Shown here one piece after another: positions 1-11,379 of a stretch of DNA of 64,000 nt. Both the position numbers and the translations under genes were made by a program. The stretch's first letter is position 1. Every line of letters starts with the position of its first letter. The notes under the pieces are model-generated. The model ran no database searches and was not told where the DNA came from. It was given only the letters and a program-made list of their open reading frames with translations. Source of the stretch: Siphonodentalium dalli (lineage: Eukaryota; Mollusca; Scaphopoda; Gadilida; Siphonodentaliidae); assembly GCA_032622095.1 (NCBI GenBank), contig CP136064.1, positions 139,333,954 through 139,397,953 on the forward strand. The letters run 5' to 3'.

Positions 1-702
1 ATTTTCAATTTTCATCGTAGAAATGTCACGTTGTATTTTAATTAAACATTCGTTTGTGGAATTCTGGACGCTATTCATGGTATGTCCGTTGTTACTATAG
101 TTATTACTACTAGTGTTATTGTTATTATTTACGTCACCAGGTACATAGCTGTCGTCCTGAGATAACCCGTTCACAGATCCGGACATAGAACCTATTGTCG
201 AAATACGAGATTTATTTCTTGTCCGCGTACTTTTGCTAATTATTTCATTGATTGAGTCTGCATCACCATCTATGACGAATTTCATAAGATTGGTTAATTT
301 TAGATTCAGAGCCTGTTCTGGTCTCAAAGCACCATGGTCGCTTTGTTCCCGACGAATCCTTTGTTTCATCAATGCCGATGATCCGAATGTAAAGGTGTCC
401 ACGATTCTAGCACGCTCAAACACGTGATCCCTGAGTAATTCCAAAAGCCTCCCCTGACCGCATACAAATTCACTGCAATTATATGTAAAAACGTCTCTCG
501 TGACACAACTTATAAACTTTAGCACCACATTCATGTGTTCTGATATTTTATCCGTATCTGCTGTACTTTTTGGGAGTTGTTCTGATTCAATACTAGTGTA
601 CCAGTCAGATAGTGCAGTCTGCAGTGCAGGATTTGAGTTTGCAGAAATGTCCTGCGTATTGCCCTCGTTTGAAGCTTCAGAAAATTCCTGTAAATCACCC
701 AT
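1..702 (-). CDS. Unrecognised protein, N-terminal 234 codons, runs off the left edge
   Basis: Reading the minus strand from the ATG at 702-700, I find no stop in 234 consecutive codons down to base 1. An in-frame stop lies just upstream (721-723), so this looks like the real protein start. The product begins MGDLQEFSEASNEG. It has an acidic, Ser/Asn-rich first 60 residues, a more ordered middle (a Cys-containing stretch, then DHVFERARIVDTFTFG and an amphipathic part near residues 135-165), and a low-complexity Asn/Ser tail rich in NNNN-type runs. I see no signal peptide, membrane segment or catalytic motif, and I do not recognise the family. Its length without stops in AT-rich DNA argues for true coding. 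It could be a host first exon or the first ORF of a mobile element continuing to the left. Confidence 0.6.
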   Translation of the reverse strand, partial: MGDLQEFSEASNEGNTQDISANSNPALQTALSDWYTSIESEQLPKSTADTDKISEHMNVVLKFISCVTRDVFTYNCSEFVCGQGRLLELLRDHVFERARIVDTFTFGSSALMKQRIRREQSDHGALRPEQALNLKLTNLMKFVIDGDADSINEIISKSTRTRNKSRISTIGSMSGSVNGLSQDDSYVPGDVNNNNNTSSNNYSNNGHTMNSVQNSTNECLIKIQRDISTMKIEN

Positions 703-2097
703 GATTGTTATTGAAAAATACTATTGGTGTGACCTTCCGTAGTATGACCCGAATAACGTGGGAACGTTGGGATTAATCCGACACGCACCTTGAGCCGACA
801 ATTGATAGATGCACGTTCAAACGAACTCATTGATCAAGATGAGTGGTGGGTGGCCGTCAATCTCATCAGGCGAATTGTCACGTGATTCTCCAATGTGCAA
901 CCGAATGCAGTATACAGCATGAAACATCATATCCATCTGGGATAAGGTTGGAAATTATCAGTTTTGGTCATGTCTTTAAATTAGATAATATACTAGTACA
1001 TATATACTCAGCAAGCACTATGTCACATGCACAGCGTTGTTAAGGCCAGTGTCACTGTCACACGCACAGCATCTGTATAAGTTCTTGTAATAAGTACACG
1101 TAAGTTGTATTGTAATGTAAAGTGTTAAACTTTGTTGATATGCTCTGAAAAGTTTTTTGATGAAGCTGGTACACACATGACATGGGATGTTTAGCCCTGA
1201 GACTTGTGAGAGAAATTGTCAAACTTTGTACGACTACGAGTATGAGTCTATGGCCTATTCCACTGTTTTCTTCGGATGACGATGATGTCACATTGATTGT
1301 CAATCATCTCAATGTCAGTAAATTGGCAATGTCACGTGATTGTCTCCGAGATCCAAATTCCAATGCACATTGCATGTATCGTATTCGGTCTCTCTCTCCC
1401 TCCAACATAATTAGTTTTGTCCCGTAACACAAGCACTCTGCCAGTCCCAAGCCACAAGTGGATGATTGAAATTGAATTTGAATCAGTCATTCACCTTGAA
1501 AAATGCAAACAATGAATGCAACATGCGAGAGATCAATCACTGAAATTGAATGAATCAGTCGACGGCCATCACTCCGATTAAGAATTATCACTTGTATAAG
1601 TTGTAAATAAATGTAAACTTGTTGTATCTGAATTTAGCGCACATGTCCATCATATATAATTTATATGGGACCACAGTGTGTAGTCAGCAGTGTTGTCGAC
1701 AATGACACCGACAGTGAATTACATTCAATTTCTCAGTCAATGTCACCGGTGGAATCGGGAATTTGCGTAATTATTCGCCGAATTCAGCCTCATATCACCT
1801 GTTATATCTCTAGCGTTTATAGATCCTTTCTTCTTTTTGCCATCATTTTCGTAAAATGAACGTTGTTGTTAAATAAATTGCAGACGGATAATTTTATCGG
1901 AATGAATCTGAACATGCGCACACACTCACATGTTAACTTTTAGCCAATCGTATGCTTAATTCTAGACTCTCACCTGATTTAGACGGGGATTTTCCAATAA
2001 AATGATGACATCAGAGGACCATTTTTACGGATTGCGAGAATGATGCATTATGGGATATAAATTGCCAAAACATTAACACGTGGGCGGAAAGCTTGTT
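703..2097. other. Intergenic, no gene seen
   Basis: This stretch lies upstream of the left-edge gene. It is AT-rich, with short ORFs in all frames that look like chance. Parts of it must hold the promoter of the minus-strand gene, but I cannot single out a convincing TATA box or CpG-rich core. Confidence 0.5.
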
Positions 2098-2363
2098 AAA
2101 TCACTTTGCCCACAATTTTCCTCACCCGCTCCCGATAAAAAATACTCACGTTGGAATTATTGAATGAAATTTAATTAAACGCAATTGCTATGCGAATTTA
2201 AGAAGTCCGTGCACCATTCCACTTGGCATATTATATTTGACAATGAAGTGAGTTTGAAAAACTCAGACATCTTTTCTTTGTTGAGCAAATTAGGTTTAAA
2301 ATGTACATATACATGTGAACTCAAACGATTATCTACCCTGACTATCGCGCGCGACGAAGCAAT

Positions 2364-2920
2364 GCAGTTGCTTTCGGTGTGAATATAAAAATCGCGCGAT
2401 TTAAACCGCTACGCACGACAGAAAACGGCCGTAAAAATCGCGCGCTCGCCCCCGGTATGAATTAACCTTTACCCAGTAAAGCGAGATTTATTTTCATTGT
2501 TCAAATGAGGGACAGAGGACATATACTTGATTTTGATTTAAACATATTTGTATTAGTAATTATGCATAAATAATTTATTACATATAAGGGATTGGAGGAC
2601 AAGTTCTGTGAAACTTAGATGGACCTCCGCTCCCTACATATCATACATGAAACATAAATATAACAATTTATTTTGGATTTATATCAGGTTTTGGTGGGTC
2701 ATTGAATTGACATGAGGTGTCAAAACTAAATGAATGGTATTACCACCTATTTGTATAGTATCAATGTATATATAGTCGACAAAACGCGCGTTCAAAACAA
2801 ACGTCTGTAACCAAAGGTCAATCCACACCGGATGCGAGCGCGCGATTATAACGGCCGTTTTCTGTCGTCCGTGGCAGTTCAAAGCGCGCGATTTTTATAT
2901 TCATACCGCAAGTGACTGAA
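2364..2920. repeat. Fold-back element with ~107-bp inverted arms
   Basis: The left arm (2364-2470) and the reverse complement of the right arm (2813-2920) match closely. Both contain TATAAAAATCGCGCG, then GACAGAAAACGGCCGT and CGCGCGCTCGC, in the same order and spacing. They flank about 340 bp of AT-rich DNA. The arms are much richer in CpG and GC than their surroundings. No ORF lies inside. This is consistent with a non-autonomous fold-back or MITE-type element; the superfamily cannot be told from the ends. Confidence 0.6.
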
Positions 2921-3227
2921 TCGCTGACCACGAGGCGATCACAGCATTGGTTTTATGCTTCGTCGATTTCTCGCTTTGTGACAAACCAGCGGGATAATTT
3001 GGTCGCTGTCAAATAGGATATTTATACGCGCGTATTCCTCCTATTTGAAGACGACACAGTCATTCATCGTCGCGATAACAAAGGTGGTGAATAAAATACT
3101 TTAGCGAGATGCTGATAACTAATTGCAAGGATAAATGAGAAGAGAATATTCCTGTCAAGAGCTCGACGTCATAACAGGATCGTCTGATAATTTTTTGGTC
3201 CCAATCCATTCCAACCTTGTGAGGTCA

Positions 3228-3600
3228 GTTTGTCCACAATTTGCCCCCCCCCCCACCCTCGATAAAAAAACTCACAAACTGGAATTATAGAATGAAATTG
3301 AATTAAGCGCAATTGCTATGATATTTTAGGAAACCTGTGCACCGTTCCACTTGACACACTACATAATGTATATTTGACAATTAAATTCTGATTAAAATGT
3401 CCATATTATTGTATTTGTGACCTGCCTGTAAATGACGCACTAAAACGATTATCTATCCAAACCATCGCGCGCGACGAAGCGATCCAGTCCCTTCCGGTGT
3501 GAATATAAAAATCGCGCGCTTTGAACCGTTGCGGACGACAGAAAAGTGAGAAAACGGCCGTAAAAATCGCGCCGTAAAAACCCGGTGTGGATTGACCCTT
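3228..3600 (+). repeat. Second, direct copy of the 2.1-2.47 kb repeat
   Basis: This segment repeats 2098-2470 in the same order: a Pro/CCC-rich start, TGAATGAAATT-type AT-rich DNA, GCAATTGCTATG, CGATTATCTA, the TCGCGCGCGACGAAGC box and the GC-rich arm (3482-3600). The copies have diverged by many substitutions and indels, and the arm here carries a short insertion. So there are three copies of the GC-rich arm, two direct and one inverted. Confidence 0.55.
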
Positions 3601-4493
3601 AATAATAATTGTTGTAAATTTGTCGTGTTGGCATATACACGGTCGTCTTGTGGTTCACATATCGCTATTACAAAGCGATAAAACCAAGCATTCGATAACA
3701 TGGCGGCACGTGTCGGGTTCATGGTGACAATGTTTGACGCTTACATACATGAAGATCTGTATCTATATTTGCATTATGTAAATACTTGAGATAATATTGG
3801 GGTCACATAAAAGCTAATAGTTTGTTCAATATCATTAAGCAATTCTGTCATATTAAACCGCTGGTGCAGTCGTTGTTGGTGCTGTTACATTTTAAATTAG
3901 TGGATCCTCCATGTACATCCGTATTATAAGAGATCTTGTTTTCGAAGATTGGCATATCATATTGGCGACAGTCGATATAACTGGACTTATAACATTCTGT
4001 GGATATTCCGCCATCATTGTTCTTGCCTATATATCCGTGGACGTTTTCTCAATGCAGACACATTTAGCAGCAAAAGTGTTGATGTAACATAATTCATTTC
4101 CATGGGTCTTGGATTGTGTGTTGATTCATATTGGAAGCCTTTTCTCTATGGCTACAGGAAATCGTTGTTGCTGTGTCATAGTTCCTAATTTCCAGCCAAC
4201 CCATGCGTGGTAGTTTATCTGTGCCGACATGGATGCGACAATGAGTTTAATGTATGACTCAAATTCTATTTAACGTTCCAATTGTATACTGAATAAATAC
4301 CGACACACTAAGCGTGCTTTGCCTCAGCTTGTATCGTCTAGAATGCATACTTAACGATGCTTATTGGAAGTACCACGATTTGCGTTGCTGATATTCCTAT
4401 TAAACTGATTTTAGGACAACTTGTTATCTATGATTCTTGTTGACAAAACTCGCATGGAAAATATCGTGCTTACATCGTTCATTGACGAACTAG
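3601..4493. other. Upstream region of the GTPase exon, no gene seen
   Basis: No long reading frame or repeat is visible. An in-frame TAG (4491-4493) sits directly before the ATG of the next exon, so the coding sequence does not extend left in that frame. Confidence 0.4.
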
Positions 4494-5001
4494 ATGCTTC
4501 CTTTATCAGATCGAGCGGAAGATACACATTTTCACGAACTGGCACTTGTGGTCTATAAGAGGATATTGTGGTCTTCATTTCGCATTCGAAACAGTTGTGC
4601 TCGAATAAATTCGTCAAAGCGAAAAAGTGACATTAATGTTTCCGACAAAATAGTATACGATATTGCGAGTTCAACGCGGAAATATAAGTCTGAGAGTAAC
4701 ACCCTGTGTGTTCCACCCAACACTGGGACAGTTAGACTCACAATTTGGGATTTAAATGTTGTCGGCATGGATTCGGGTTCTATTGCACAGTGTCACTACA
4801 GGAATAAGATTCCTGCTAGCATTGACTGTAAATTTAAGGTGATAGTAACCGGGGATTTCCAGGTCGGAAAAACAAGTGTTCTCCACAAATTTGTTAACGA
4901 TCCTAGTTCCGGAGACCATACATATGAGAACGAGGCAAGAGTACGAAAATATATACAACACAAGGATAAATCTATCGAACTGTATATATGGGACACCGCC
5001 G
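4494..5001 (+). CDS. Rab/Ras-like small GTPase, 5' coding exon (partial gene)
   Basis: The open frame has 169 codons plus one base. Residues about 122-137 read FKVIVTGDFQVGKTS, a P-loop (G1, GxxxxGKT/S) with the usual Rab beta-1 lead-in. About 40 residues later comes LYIWDTAG, the G3 box. Directly after the first base of that Gly codon is GTAAGTATA, a strong splice donor (5002), a typical place for a Rab intron. Switch I is weakly conserved. Oddly, the roughly 120 residues before the P-loop are not a normal Rab N-terminus. They contain VRLTIWD followed by GSIAQCHYRN, which resembles the G3-to-switch II part of another Rab (WDxxG...SIxxxYYR). That suggests a tandem, partly degenerate GTPase. 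I could not find the next exon downstream. Substrate and partner are unknown; Rab-type proteins act in membrane traffic. It could be a pseudogene. Confidence 0.6.
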
Positions 5002-5010
5002 GTAAGTATA
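5002..5010 (+). other. Splice donor after WDTA(G)
   Basis: GCCG|GTAAGTATA matches the U1 consensus through position +6. The frame continues only 18 codons past it before a stop, as expected if translation normally leaves the exon here (phase 1). Confidence 0.6.
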
Positions 5011-6309
5011 AACATGGGAAATGTTCTAGCTATCATAATAGCAATACTAATTGCTGAACGTAGAACAAGATGAGATCCCCAACAATGGTAACACTGCAAA
5101 ACTCGAAACATAATTTCCACAGCATATACTTACCTGCTCCAAGAAATGTCCACACCCATTGTCGTGAAGAAATGTGCCATGGATATGTTCGTAATAACCT
5201 CGTCCCAAATGGCTGTTTTAACTTGACCATGGGCTGGAAAGGCTAACACCAGCAAATATTAGATCACTTACCTTTTGAATTGTTTTGAATGCGTTATGGT
5301 AACTATATTTACGGTGTAAATAAAACATGGACATGAGCACTGCTCGAATCGACCATTAAAATATATTCAATATAGTTTATCATACCTTGATCGTGCTGTC
5401 ACTCTAAAACTCACTAAAGGCACACTTATCTTATTTTAAGAACAATAAACCTAAAGCTAGGCTTCAAATTCCCGGTGTGAAATTTAGTTTAAACAGTATT
5501 TATTCCATGCACAGTACAACATAAATTGCAACATATCAGAATATAACATCATGGATCGGATTCGACATCAAGCGTTTCCTGGAATCAGTTTTTATCCATC
5601 CCACCCAGCGAGAGAGCGACTGTCTGATTTATATAATATTGTGTCGTACGATATACTATCCTTAATCCAGATATTACTGTCATTCCATGTAGCCGATTAT
5701 TACTCTCGCGAAGTGGGGTGGGTATATGTACGTCAGGTAATGGCATTATGTAATTGTGCATAGGCATGAAGAATAATTAATGTTTATAGATAATGATGGT
5801 GTATCTGTTCTCTAAAGTTTCTGTATAGATTCAGATATGTACATGTAGAATAAACTTCGTGTCGCAAAAGCGTCCAACATATTTCGTTTCACTGGCTCTT
5901 CTTTCCACTTCTTTTCATTAACGTGTAATTATATATGGTATATATTAAATAGATATATAAGTGAGATGAAAGGGGGTCTTTTGAGTCTATTTTTAAAGGA
6001 TATAACAATAACGCATCATGTTCGAAATGCTGCTGACAATGTTGATGGGAAGAGATAGATCATCAGTAATGGTAATGATAATACGGTATAAGTCTAAGAT
6101 AAGAATAAGAAAGAAATTAGCTCAGAGTAGTAAATTGGGTTATGTCAGATAGGGTTCAGGGGTTTTAGAATGGGTTTTTAGTGTTTTTAAATGACTCGGT
6201 GACCTCGTACCAACGGACTGTATGGCATTGATACTCGCGCGAGTTATTGCGAAGTATACATTCGTTCTTTTATGTCTGAGAGTATTAGATCATGTAACAT
6301 GGCGATATA
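5011..6309. other. Presumed intron or intergenic, no exon identified
   Basis: I looked for the remaining GTPase motifs (a YYR block, NKxD, SAK) on the plus strand and did not find them. Short ORFs at 5551-5763 and on the other strand have no family features. Confidence 0.35.
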
Positions 6310-9000
6310 CAAACTTAGTTAGTTGGCGAAACGCTTTGTCCTGGAGATATATATTTCTGTACTTCTCTGGAAATTTTTGCGTTGGTTTTGGGTGTTAATT
6401 CGGAGCATCCATACAAAAGCTTATGCGTTGTCAGGTTGCAGATATCATTTAGTGACTGGAGAAGTGATTTTCTTTCAGATGTATATCTATCGCAATTCAT
6501 TAGGTAATGGTCGTTGTCCTCTAATTGCCCGCATAAACAATATGTGTGATCGGCGATAAAATTTGTGTATTTTTGATAATTTAAATCACTGCAGTTGAGT
6601 CTGAGGCGGGTGTGGTTAATTTGTATTTTGCTGGTAATAGCTTCATAGTAATGTCGGGGTACTCCCTCTCTAGTACAGTTTAAGGGCTTTGTGAATGATG
6701 CAAGTGACTCGGGTCGAGTTTATTCCAGGTCTATTGTTGTGGAAGGAAGTGTAACCAAACTTCGGGGCTCTCAGGGAATTAGCCTGTCGGTGTTAACATT
6801 TGTTATTTCAACGTTTGTTGGGGGTATTATATTTCGCAGATAAGGAGGGGCTTGGCCGGAATTCATTTCGTAAAAGAGACGGAGCTTTAAATGTTTCCGC
6901 CGTACGGCGATGAGTTCCCATCCGGTTTCCGCGAGGAGAGATTTGTTACTGGCAGATCGGGTTGCACCTGTTACTATACGAGCTGCTTCATATTGTACTT
7001 TTTCTATGTCATCGCTTTCTTCTTTGGTGCAACCATCCCAAACAACACAAGCGTGTATGAAGTTTTACTTCCGTGATGGGTTCATTATTCATATAAAGGG
7101 TTGGGTGGTCGATTAGATTTATCTTCCTAGTGCAAGTTAACACTTCAGTTTTTGAGACATTAAATTTTACGAGCCATTTGTTTAACCAGGATTCAAGTCG
7201 TTTGACATCATGTGTGTAATCTTAGTGCACAAACAGTCGGATCTTCTATCGAAAGAGATATAGACGTAGGCGAAGAGGCGGATATTACATGATATATCGT
7301 TTACAATGTCGTTAATAAAAACAAGGAATAGGATAGGGCCTAGTATATAACCTTGTGGAACTCCAGCTGTAATGGTTCCCCAGTTTGAGGCTTCGGATCC
7401 CATAACTACACGTTGGTGTCTTCCACGGAGGTACGATCCGAACCACTTTAAAAGATTGTCGAGGATACCCACCGCGCATAGCTTATATAGTAAGCCATCG
7501 TGCCACACCTTGTCAAATGCCTTGCTGATGTCGAAGAATAGTAGGCGGGCGTCTCATTCATCATCTAGTGATTTCGCCAAGTGATGGTATTAAAACTGAT
7601 ATGATGTTGAATCTGATGGCACAAATCCCGACTGTCATTCTGTTAGGATATTATTTGACTGGAAATATGACATTAAATGCTTTGCAACACACTTTTCAAA
7701 AACCTTTCCAAAAAGTCCTAATAAGGAGATTGGTTTGTAGTTTTCTGGATTACTGCGGTCCCCTTTTTATGGATTGGGACTACATTTACTCGTTTCCATT
7801 CAGTTGGGAAATATGCTTCTTTAAGAAAACGATTGTTTATTATAGAAAGAGGGGTACTGAGACCTGACAATACTTCAGAATACGCGGGCTTATTTGGTCG
7901 GATCCAGAGGCTTTGTCAGCTTTTATTACTTTCAGGGCATTAAAACGTCAATTTCACTAATTAGGATATTATTTAGCATGGGGTGTTTGTCTCGTCGACA
8001 GGCGGGTCTGGCAGTTCGTAGGTCATATTCAATGAGGCAATATTGCAAAAATAATCATTTAATACAGTTGCTTTCTCGTAATCTGAGGAAGAAACTATTC
8101 CATTCCTCAAGAGGGCGGGACCAAGTTTACTTTTTTGCGGAACAGTTTGTTGAAAATCTTCCACCATTTTGAGTCGCCAGTTTCTGGATCTTGAAGGATT
8201 GATTCCATTTTTTGTATATGAATTTTCTTTGAGTTTCGTACTTCAGTAATTACTTCATTGCGGATTGTCCGATATGTTTGCCACATGTGTGTGGTGTTCC
8301 TACCTTTTCCAGTTTTGTGTACCGTTTTCCGTTGTCTAATGAGATATTTAACTCTTGGTGTCATCCATTCAGGCTCGTTCTGACGGCATTTGACAATTTT
8401 GCTGGGTACGTATTTGACGATAAGATTATTCACATATGATGTGAATGTTGTTCCCAGGTTGTCAATTATTCGGTTCCAGTCACATGAACGAATTTCATTG
8501 TTTAAGGAAATAAAATTTGCCTCATCATACATGTACATAAGACGATTAAAAGATTTGCTTCCTTTCTGTTTGTCTTTGATTTCTATCGTGACATATACCG
8601 GTACATGATAGATAGCGGACTAGATCGGGAAAAAAAGGGATCCATGGTACCAGATCCCTTTAGTTCACATAGATCATTTATGAATATTAGATCTATTATG
8701 GTTTCAGAGTATTCTGTGAAGTTTGTGGTGTCGTGAATAACTTGTTTCAGATTACATTCTGCGACTATGGTTTGTACTTTCTTGTTTACAGGGTTGTACT
8801 GATTTTCATTAAAGTCTCCAGAGACAATTAGTTTGCGTGTGGGATACGAATTTATTGTGTCACCGATGTTTTCTAAATTTGTGAAATTTGGATACTAGTT
8901 ATCATCGGCAACATCGGGGGTACATGGAAATTTAATACATGGATGTCGATTTTGAACCCCGAGCCGGAGTTAACGTTTTGTCCCACAACTATATCCATGT
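6310..9000 (-). pseudogene. Decayed APE-type LINE polymerase (jockey/CR1-like)
   Basis: Read on the minus strand, the domains come in LINE order. An endonuclease piece (about 8.75-9.0 kb) contains LIVSGDFNEN, the GDFN motif. A linker (8538-8107) has the basic RQNEPEWMTPRVKYLIRQRK. The reverse transcriptase (7508-7182) has GVPQGYILGPILFLVFINDI. The C-terminal part (about 7.1-6.3 kb) has YEAARIVTGATRSASNKSLL and a Cys/His-type tail (CLCGQ...HYLMNC). The frame shifts many times. The catalytic box that should be F/YADD reads FAYVY, so the RT is dead. No ORF1 and no clear 3' tail are seen. The family resemblance is to APE-bearing jockey/CR1-group elements; the exact clade is uncertain. Confidence 0.8.
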
Positions 9001-9184
9001 CTCCTTAATTTAAGTATGAATAAGAACTAGAGGTCAGATTCCATGGAATCAGATATACTTCCATGGTGTCCCATTCCATGTGTGTGTTATGCGTATAGGT
9101 GTGTTCCTCTTCATGCGAATGCATATTGGTGCATTGTGATCTGATGGTGGACTTACATTGCCATTTCTAAATAAGATATATATT

Positions 9185-9265
9185 CCGAAGGTTCGACCCA
9201 GCGTGTGACGATTAATGACACTCTAATGCATCATGGTCCTGACCAACTGAGCCACCATTCACCCC
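9185..9265 (-). mobile_element. tRNA-derived SINE head
   Basis: On the minus strand, GGTGGCTCAGTTGGTC (9241-9256) matches the tRNA/pol III A box. GGGTCGAACCT (9190-9200) matches the B box about 50 bases further on. Spacing and order are right for a type 2 pol III promoter. The sequence does not fold into a clean tRNA, so a SINE is more likely than a tRNA gene. The body probably extends left towards about 9,010, next to the dead LINE. Confidence 0.6.
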
Positions 9266-9639
9266 AGCCAATCAGTTCATTTTTATTCTGTGGGGATGCA
9301 TTTTAGGGCTAATTATAACCCCTCCGCAGGACGCCCAAATCCTGTTCAACGGTCACGAAATTTGGCGTGTCTGATTATATCGTAATCGACAGGTAGATCA
9401 AAAGGGTGTGAAGCATATTAATGTACCATAACTCTGTTATTTCGCATTTATTGGATAGTTATTTCAGTTTCGGATCCATAATATTTTCGTTTTAATAGTG
9501 GAGGAAAGACCGCTTATTAATTAATTAGTATTTCAGTGCGTCATCGCTACACTATAGTCATTAGCGTCTTTGTAATATAGTTAACTGTATTCGAGAGATA
9601 ACTATATCACAATCGATAATGCTAGCTGAGTTCTTACCC

Positions 9640-10545
9640 GTCCGCTCTAAAACTAATGTTGTCCGTATATACTACCAAACACATGCAGTGTTCAAAATAT
9701 AAAACACTAGATTCGCGATTTTCCATTTTTTTCCCTTTTACGAGTTTCGGTGGAATTTGCCAAAAGGCTCGACCCTCCCAGGGCATACGCGTTCTCCGTC
9801 GGCAGGTTGCTTTCATAGTAGGGCAGTGAATCTTTGAGGGCATAACTATGGTATATCGTTGTAACTGCCCATGTATTAGCCTTGCTCCTTGATAAACCCG
9901 TTTGAATTTGGCGTCAAAAAGAGTGGGTTTGAATTTGAGTAATATATATCACCCGTTAACAACGTTACATGCTACCAGGAGAAAACGGCCCACTCTAAAA
10001 CTTATACAATCATACTAAAGGTGCGCGTGTATACTGCTAACAACGTCCTCTCGTCAAACAGTTTTTATCTCAATGCTTGATTTTTGGAGTAATTTTCCCC
10101 ATTTGTTTTCGGTGGAATTTGCCAAGTCTGAACCCACCCCACTCTCCGTTGAGCAGGTTGCATTTACAGTAGAGCGGTAAAATTTTGGAGGCGTACCTAC
10201 AGTATACCGACGTACATTCAACTTGCTCCTTCATTAACCTGTTTGGATTTGGCGCTAAAATAGGTTAGTGATAGCTAGACTACTTATTAACACTATGAAC
10301 ACTACCCATCAGATGTACTCGTCAAAATGTTATTATCTCGATGTTTGAATTTTGCCACATTGCGATTTTCGGTGGAATTTTCCAAAAGTCTCAACCCACC
10401 TTGACTCGCATTCTCCGTTGGATAGGTTACTTTTAAATTATAGCGGTCTAACTTTGGGGGCGTACATATAGTATCCCAATGTATCTGCTACGGCATTACC
10501 TTGCTCTCTAATTAGCCCGTTTGGATTTGGCGGGAAGAATAGTTG
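9640..10545. repeat. Diverged tandem repeat, ~270-370 bp units, first block
   Basis: At least three units repeat the same run of landmarks: a block near GATTTTCGGTGGAATTTGCC, then CTCCGTTGG-type and GCAGGTTGC-type boxes, then CCTTGCTCC...TTAGCCCGTTTGGATTTGGCG. They start near 9,710, 10,080 and 10,360. Units differ by many substitutions. No coding potential. A second block of the same family lies at 13,810-14,770. Confidence 0.6.
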
Positions 10546-11379
10546 AAATTTTTCCGTTCCCCGTATAGCGGAAAGGTCTGGGAGAATTTTTTTTTATATA
10601 TTCGGGTCCGAATCACTCATCCCATTCGGAATATGCGATTTAAAAAAATAATAGATTATACGTCCTGGTGTGTGGTGTTTGCATATTTTGGCGCACTACT
10701 TGTGCTCTTTATGCCGGTCACATCAGCGTATGATACTGCCTTCAATGTCTGACAATTTCAGAGGAGTTCTGGTCGCAAGCAGATCAGCCCATAAACGCGA
10801 ATTTCCAGGACCAACAACGCTGGTGTTTCTAATCGGATTTCAAAATTTGTTTTCGCTGTATCATTAACTTCACTCATGGAATGCACATACCGTAATAGAC
10901 TATTTTCGTTAAGGATTTTTGTTGTTGAAAATTTTGCCCCCACCCTAATGTCAAAATATAAGACATTTTTCGCACTGAACTGACAACGACCAAGAGGACT
11001 GCGAAACGAAATTCAGTTATCTACAACGATATGAAAGAACAGCTGAGTACAATCAATTTGAGGTATACCTATTCCCTGCGGTAACTCCCACAGGGAAAGC
11101 GCGGACACAAGTTTTGATGCCCGTGGGGAGTCGGGCATATCGAGTTGTGCATATGGTGCAATTTTCGATGCTCTGCTCCTTATCATTTTTGAGATAATTA
11201 AATGCCTTTTTTCAGATAAAGGGAGATAACTCTCCGTGGAAAACGCGGACAATATTCGTTCTATACCGATAGGTTAGAACTCATTGACCCCAACATACGT
11301 ACACATTTTCAGTTCGATACTCCCCATACTTTCAGATATTAAGGCATTGCAATAGTGTCCAGTATAATAATAATAATAA
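10546..11379. repeat. Dispersed repeat, copy of 40.86-41.56 kb
   Basis: The stretch from about 10,670 (GCGCACTACTTGTGCTCTTT) to 11,370 matches 40,865-41,560 in the same order, including GTCGCAAGCAGATCAG, a TTTTGCCCC-ACCC block, GGTAACTCC and CTTTCAGATATTAAGGC. A third partial copy starts near 40,575. These are non-coding modules of the same repeat superfamily as the satellite (shared phrases such as GATAACTCT...CGCGGACAATATTC). Confidence 0.6.

Noticed and set aside
3453-3722. Arg-rich 89-codon minus-strand frame
   Set aside because: Falls on the CpG-rich repeat arm; frame open because of GC content.
9185-9265. A functional tRNA gene
   Set aside because: A and B boxes are present but the acceptor and anticodon stems do not pair; a SINE head fits better.
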